From the NCBI GenBank assembly GCA_947174575.1, contig CAMWJM010000024.1:1-10300 (forward strand): a stretch of DNA of 10,300 nt. The letters run 5' to 3'. This stretch comes from an uncultured Alistipes sp. GTDB taxonomy: Bacteria > Bacteroidota > Bacteroidia > Bacteroidales > Rikenellaceae. Position numbers and translations under genes: made by a program. Position 1 is the first letter of the stretch; each line of letters begins with the position of its first letter. This document shows, piece after piece, positions 6,620-10,300 of this stretch. A model generated the notes under the pieces. It made no database searches. It saw nothing but the letters and a program-made list of their open reading frames with translations, and was not told the origin of the DNA.

Positions 6620-8983
6620 TTACTTGTACCAACGGCTATCGCCGGCTTTGGCATCAAAAGCTTCGTTACCCGAAGCCAACGAATAATCACCGGAAGCAGC
6701 ATCGGGGAACAACGTCGCCTGATCGACACCCAGCACAGTAGCATTCAGCGAATTTTCGGCATTGGTAACCACGAGATCGCTTGCAAAGAAGTTATTCGTA
6801 TCCGCAGCCAGCGTACCTACAAAAATCTTATCTACCGGAACGGTCGAAGCGAATACGCTATTGGAAACTTTCACGACACCATTAGCACCCTTCATGCTGA
6901 ACACAGCATCGGAACGGCCCGTCTTGTTCTGCAACTGATAGAACGTACAATTCGTAATGGTCGCCTCGCAAGCGTTGTTGGCGCTGTGGTCGATCACCTT
7001 CTGGGCCTTGTCGAAAGTACAATTGGTGATGGTGTAAGTAGCCGGCACATTGGTCTTGAAGACGAAGACGCCATAGGTATCATTACCGGTGCAAATTACA
7101 GTCGTATTTTCCATAGTAACATCTCCGATCGTCACGCTCCCGGTATCTTGCGTACGGAAAATCGAACGCTTCAAATTGGTGATTTTACAATTCACCATCT
7201 TGAACGACGTAAGCGTATATTTAGCGGAACTTGTCGTGTTGAAGATATAATCTTTACCGACCTGAATAGCTACTCCCGAGAACTCAAGAGCAAGAGTTGC
7301 ACCAGATTTGATAGAAGGATTGACTTTGAGATCGATAACAGGCATCTCTTTAGCATCTTTAGCTGCGGCAATCGTGATCGAAGATCCGAATTCGACACCG
7401 CTCGTCACTGCATAGCTGCCCGATTGCAGGTAAAGTGTACCGCCATCCTTGACACGAGCAATGGAAGCCGAGAAGTCTTCTTCGGTACTAATCGTCAATG
7501 CCTCTGCCAAAGCAGTCGTCTTGACCGTCGTCCACTCCGACCACTGCGAGTCGCCATAGACCATCTGCGACGGATCGGCGACCGTCATCATACGGATCAT
7601 ATATTCAGTATTGGGAGCCAGTGCGATCTTCTTGTCGCCGGTTTCGTCGTACGAATCGGTTACCGTACCTTTCACCACGATCTCCAGGGGCAGCGGATTT
7701 TCATCCGAAGGAGCTTCTTCGGCGCCATCCTCGTTAGTCGCACGAATCTTACGCGTTACATACGCCTCCTCGTTAGCGGCTTTCACATCGGAAGCCAGAG
7801 CGATCTGATAGTCGAAACCATAAGCGTTGAGCACAGTCTTCCACTTGGGAGTGAACTGCAGCTGCTGAATGCCCGAAACCGAGAAAGCAGGAGCTGCCAA
7901 AGGCACGGCGTCGAATTCGAGCGTGCGGAAGACATACTGGTCGGTGAAATCGGAATCGATGGATTCGGTTTGATCGGCAGGAGCGACGGCCTTGACACGG
8001 AAAGCGTAGTAGGTCTTCTCTTTCAGACCGAAGAACGAGATCGACGTGTTGGTCGTAGAGGTGGCATAAACCGTAGCACCGGGCGTGAAGTTGTCGCCGA
8101 CTTCCGACAGCCAGCCATCTTTAACCGGTTCGCTGTTGCCGCTCTCGTTGAGTACGACCAATTCGTACTCGTAGGTCTTGGCACCTTTAACCTCGTTCCA
8201 AACGAACTGGGCGGCCTTGGCCATCTTCTCCTTGAGCGTGAGTTCCTGGGGTGTCTGCAACTTGACAGTCGTCGCGGCATGGATCTTACCCGACCAAACC
8301 GAAGCGTTGGTGCCGGCTTCACCGGGGATCTCGGCTGCCTGCACCTGGAAGAAGTACTTCGTACCGATAGTCAGGCCATTGAACGTGTAGAAAGTCTCCG
8401 TGGTCTCGAACGTACGATCGTCCTCGCCGACGGCGGTCAGCAACACGTTGTACTTCTCGGCACCCTCGACCGACTCCCAGGTGAACGTCAGTGAATTCTC
8501 CGTGGTCGCACCCATATTGCAACGTACCTCGGCGGGAACAGCGAACGTCGGACGCGTGGGATCGGCCTCCTCGGTCGTAGCCGAAACATAGAGCGAATAG
8601 GCCGAGTTGCGGCCCTCGTCGTACTTATAGGTAGCGCAGACGCGGAAGAAGTACTCGGTACCGGGGTTCAGGTTCTCGAACGTGATGGTCGTGTTCTCCG
8701 AAATCTGCTCGCGAACGATGTCGCCGGTCTCCGAATAGCGGATCTGGGCCTGGTAGCCGGTAGCCTCGGCGACAGCCTCCCACGAGAAAGTGAGCGACGT
8801 CTTGGTGATGCCGGTCTCGGCGCTCACGGCGTTCACCGCAGGCACGTCGAGACGCGACTTGATACCGGAATTGTCGATCTGGTCATCGTCCGAACAAGCG
8901 GTGAACGGCACGACGGAACCGAGCGTCAAAGCGACCGCAGCAACACTCGCTGCAAAGCGCGAAACGAACTTGAATTTTTTCAT
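6620..8983 (-). CDS. Surface lipoprotein with FN3-like domains and DUF4957/DUF5123-like beta-helix
   Basis: This is a 787-residue secreted protein of unknown exact function. The N-terminus is a lipoprotein signal peptide (MKKFKFVSRF, a hydrophobic core, FTAC with Cys30). The SDDD after the cysteine resembles the export signal that sends Bacteroidetes lipoproteins to the cell surface. Four fibronectin III-like modules follow at about 46-137, 145-238, 243-355 and 365-490, with recurring patterns such as LTFSWEAVAEATGY, LTFTWESVEGAEKY and GTEYFFRV. From about 495 a DUF4957-like region (EEDFSASIARVKDGGTLYLQ) leads into beta-helix coils with repeated TxTNCTF turns (651-657, 676-682). It ends DUF5123-like with GDSRWYK. 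Proteins of this build occur in glycan-utilisation loci, so glycan binding or processing is inferred. An ATG at 9004 would add seven residues; 8983 is preferred because it gives a standard signal peptide. The next gene upstream is a paralogue. Confidence 0.82.
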   Translation of the reverse strand: MKKFKFVSRFAASVAAVALTLGSVVPFTACSDDDQIDNSGIKSRLDVPAVNAVSAETGITKTSLTFSWEAVAEATGYQAQIRYSETGDIVREQISENTTITFENLNPGTEYFFRVCATYKYDEGRNSAYSLYVSATTEEADPTRPTFAVPAEVRCNMGATTENSLTFTWESVEGAEKYNVLLTAVGEDDRTFETTETFYTFNGLTIGTKYFFQVQAAEIPGEAGTNASVWSGKIHAATTVKLQTPQELTLKEKMAKAAQFVWNEVKGAKTYEYELVVLNESGNSEPVKDGWLSEVGDNFTPGATVYATSTTNTSISFFGLKEKTYYAFRVKAVAPADQTESIDSDFTDQYVFRTLEFDAVPLAAPAFSVSGIQQLQFTPKWKTVLNAYGFDYQIALASDVKAANEEAYVTRKIRATNEDGAEEAPSDENPLPLEIVVKGTVTDSYDETGDKKIALAPNTEYMIRMMTVADPSQMVYGDSQWSEWTTVKTTALAEALTISTEEDFSASIARVKDGGTLYLQSGSYAVTSGVEFGSSITIAAAKDAKEMPVIDLKVNPSIKSGATLALEFSGVAIQVGKDYIFNTTSSAKYTLTSFKMVNCKITNLKRSIFRTQDTGSVTIGDVTMENTTVICTGNDTYGVFVFKTNVPATYTITNCTFDKAQKVIDHSANNACEATITNCTFYQLQNKTGRSDAVFSMKGANGVVKVSNSVFASTVPVDKIFVGTLAADTNNFFASDLVVTNAENSLNATVLGVDQATLFPDAASGDYSLASGNEAFDAKAGDSRWYK

Positions 8984-9026
8984 GACTGTATGTTTGATTT
9001 TCATTTTTCATTCATTCGGCTCTCGG

Positions 9027-9053
9027 GGGCGGGAGAGGGTCGCTCCCCCGCCC
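9027..9053 (-). other. GC-rich intercistronic hairpin without a T-tract
   Basis: Between the two beta-helix genes the minus strand can form an 11-bp stem, GGGCGGGGGAG (9053-9043) with CTCTCCCGCCC (9037-9027), one pair being G-T, and a five-base loop. It is followed by CCGAGAGCC rather than a run of T, so it is not a standard intrinsic terminator. It could slow ribonuclease decay of the upstream message or lower expression of the downstream gene; that role is an inference. Confidence 0.6.
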
Positions 9054-9074
9054 TTCGAGCAACAAGGTTGTGTG

Positions 9075-10300
9075 TTATTTGAGCCAACGCGGGTCGCCGA
9101 CACCGAGCTTGCGCACTTCGTCGTTGGTCACGGTGAAGTCGTACTTCGCAGCGTTCTTGAACCCGGGATCCAACGTAGAGTATTTGTTACCCCACGACGG
9201 AAGCGTCTCGGTCGGGATCGTACCGCCGTCGTTGCCCGCACCCCACGGAGTGACGACCACGTTGTTGTCGATGTTGGTCGTGACGGTGAAGTTGGCGAAG
9301 TTGGAGACGTTGCGCGGAGCGTCCGTATCCTCGTTGAAGAAGATGTTGTCGGCGATCGTGATGCTGCCGGCCGTAGTCGAATCTTCCGCTTTGGCGTTGA
9401 TGTGGAAGAACAGACGACCCGTAGAGTTGTTGAACAGAATGGTGTTGTTCGTGAACTTCACGACCGTAGCGTCGCTGGCGTTATAAGACAAGAAGCGAAC
9501 GCCGCCCTTATGGAAGTCGAAGCCCGTAGAGGTGTTGTTCGTGAAAGTAACCTCGCGAACAGGGGCTGCACCGGACGGTGCGAACTGCAGGAAGCTCTGC
9601 TGACCGTACATACGGTACATCCGGTTGTTGTTGATGTAAACCTCCTCGACATTCACGCCGGCAATACGGTTGAAACGGATCAACGAAGCTCCGAAATCAT
9701 GGATGTAGCAATCCTCGATCTCGATACGCTTGACATTCGCCTGTGCATTCGAATTGTCGATGAAGTAGGCAGTCGTATTGTTCAGGTTGGCGCACTCGAA
9801 CTCGATACCCTCGACGCGGAACGTACCGTCGATATACGTCGTATTCGGCATCGCGAACTGCCCCAAGACGACCTTGGGCTGCTGACGCGTAGCCGACATG
9901 AGGTGCACGGCACGGGTGATGGTGATGCTACCCTTGTTGGCGACGGCATACTCGCCGGGCTGCAGCGCGATGACCTCGGCCGAGCCGTTGATCGCAGCGA
10001 GCAACTCGTCGATCGTCGAGACCAGAACGACACCTTCGGGCATAACCTGCATGGTGGTGAACGACGCGGTATTGGTCGTCGCGACCGCACCGGTTTCATC
10101 GGGATCGTAAGCCATGACTACCGTATAGGTGGTGTTGGGCTTGAACTCCGAAGCGGCGACCGTCAGTTCGCCGGCGATGCGCTGCTCGTTCGTCAGATCG
10201 AGAACCACCTTGTCCTCGGGATCGGAAGCGTTGGTGCAGATCAACTGGGCGAGCTTCATGTCGACGCGCCACGAGAACGCGACATCGTAGCACTTCACCT
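9075..10300 (-). CDS. FN3/DUF4957/DUF5123-like beta-helix surface protein (5' end outside window)
   Basis: The C-terminal 408 or so residues of a larger protein; the frame is open to the window edge, and no start is assigned because the visible N-terminal part already reads as a fibronectin III-like domain (up to the strand YTVVMAYDPDETGAV). A DUF4957-like segment follows (GVVLVSTIDELLAAINGSAE, then VIALQPGEYAV). Next come asparagine-rich beta-helix coils (IEIEDCYIHDFG, VYINNNRMYRM, VTFTNNTSTGF, VKFTNNTILFN, ITIADNIFFNE). It ends with a DUF5123-like tail, LDPGFKNAAKYDFTV and GDPRWLK. This is the same architecture and tail as the next gene, from which it is separated by 91 bases, so the two are probably cotranscribed paralogues. 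A lipoprotein signal is expected outside the window. Substrate and exact function are unknown; pectate-lyase-like folds are common in such proteins but I see no catalytic motif. Confidence 0.8.
   Translation of the reverse strand, partial: VKCYDVAFSWRVDMKLAQLICTNASDPEDKVVLDLTNEQRIAGELTVAASEFKPNTTYTVVMAYDPDETGAVATTNTASFTTMQVMPEGVVLVSTIDELLAAINGSAEVIALQPGEYAVANKGSITITRAVHLMSATRQQPKVVLGQFAMPNTTYIDGTFRVEGIEFECANLNNTTAYFIDNSNAQANVKRIEIEDCYIHDFGASLIRFNRIAGVNVEEVYINNNRMYRMYGQQSFLQFAPSGAAPVREVTFTNNTSTGFDFHKGGVRFLSYNASDATVVKFTNNTILFNNSTGRLFFHINAKAEDSTTAGSITIADNIFFNEDTDAPRNVSNFANFTVTTNIDNNVVVTPWGAGNDGGTIPTETLPSWGNKYSTLDPGFKNAAKYDFTVTNDEVRKLGVGDPRWLK

Noticed and set aside
6395..8494. A very long plus-strand open frame (about 700 codons) antisense to the lipoprotein gene
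   Set aside because: Its translation is rich in Arg, Ser and Ile with no recognisable domain, and it mirrors the codon pattern of the clearly real minus-strand gene. It starts in the intergenic repeat and runs through the terminator.

Overview
The window looks like chromosome from a high-GC member of the Bacteroidales, most like Alistipes (Rikenellaceae). The reasons are the sufBCDS gene order, a DoxX/MauE-type membrane protein of the BT_3928 kind, Bacteroidetes-style lipoproteins with acidic residues right after the lipobox cysteine, TAnnTTTG-type -7 boxes and few Shine-Dalgarno sites. Genus level is an inference from memory of similar genomes. Every gene I can support is on the minus strand, so transcription runs from high to low coordinates. 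I found no tRNA, rRNA, CRISPR array, insertion sequence or phage gene.

Right part (6558-10300): two consecutive genes encode large secreted proteins of the same build, fibronectin type III-like domains followed by a right-handed beta-helix-like region (DUF4957/DUF5123-like) that ends in a GD-x-RW tail. The upstream gene is cut by the window edge. The downstream one is complete and starts with a lipoprotein signal peptide. They are separated by 91 bases (70 with the alternative start) that hold a GC-rich hairpin, and the pair ends at a strong terminator at 6558-6600. Such proteins usually sit in glycan-utilisation loci as surface lipoproteins; the substrate cannot be read from this window.

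Middle (6266-6557): an intergenic stretch carries two diverged tandem copies of a roughly 74-base element with internal dyads, plus the start of a third. Reading toward sufB, each copy ends in a TATCTTT(G/A) box that fits the Bacteroidetes -7 promoter element. This is the least explained part of the window.

Left part (192-6265): a compact six-gene operon, sufB-sufC-sufD-sufS-tmk-doxX-like. Gaps are 23 nt or less and three junctions touch or overlap. SufBCD is the Fe-S cluster scaffold complex and SufS supplies sulfur from cysteine. Thymidylate kinase and a membrane protein with a probable thioredoxin-like domain are carried along behind them. SufD is unusually short. The operon ends at a hairpin terminator (132-170), and just past it begins a lipoprotein gene that is probably the periplasmic adaptor of an RND efflux pump, cut by the left edge.

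I see no clear new defence or mobile system. The items most worth a second look are the promoter-bearing tandem repeat upstream of sufB and the shortened SufD.
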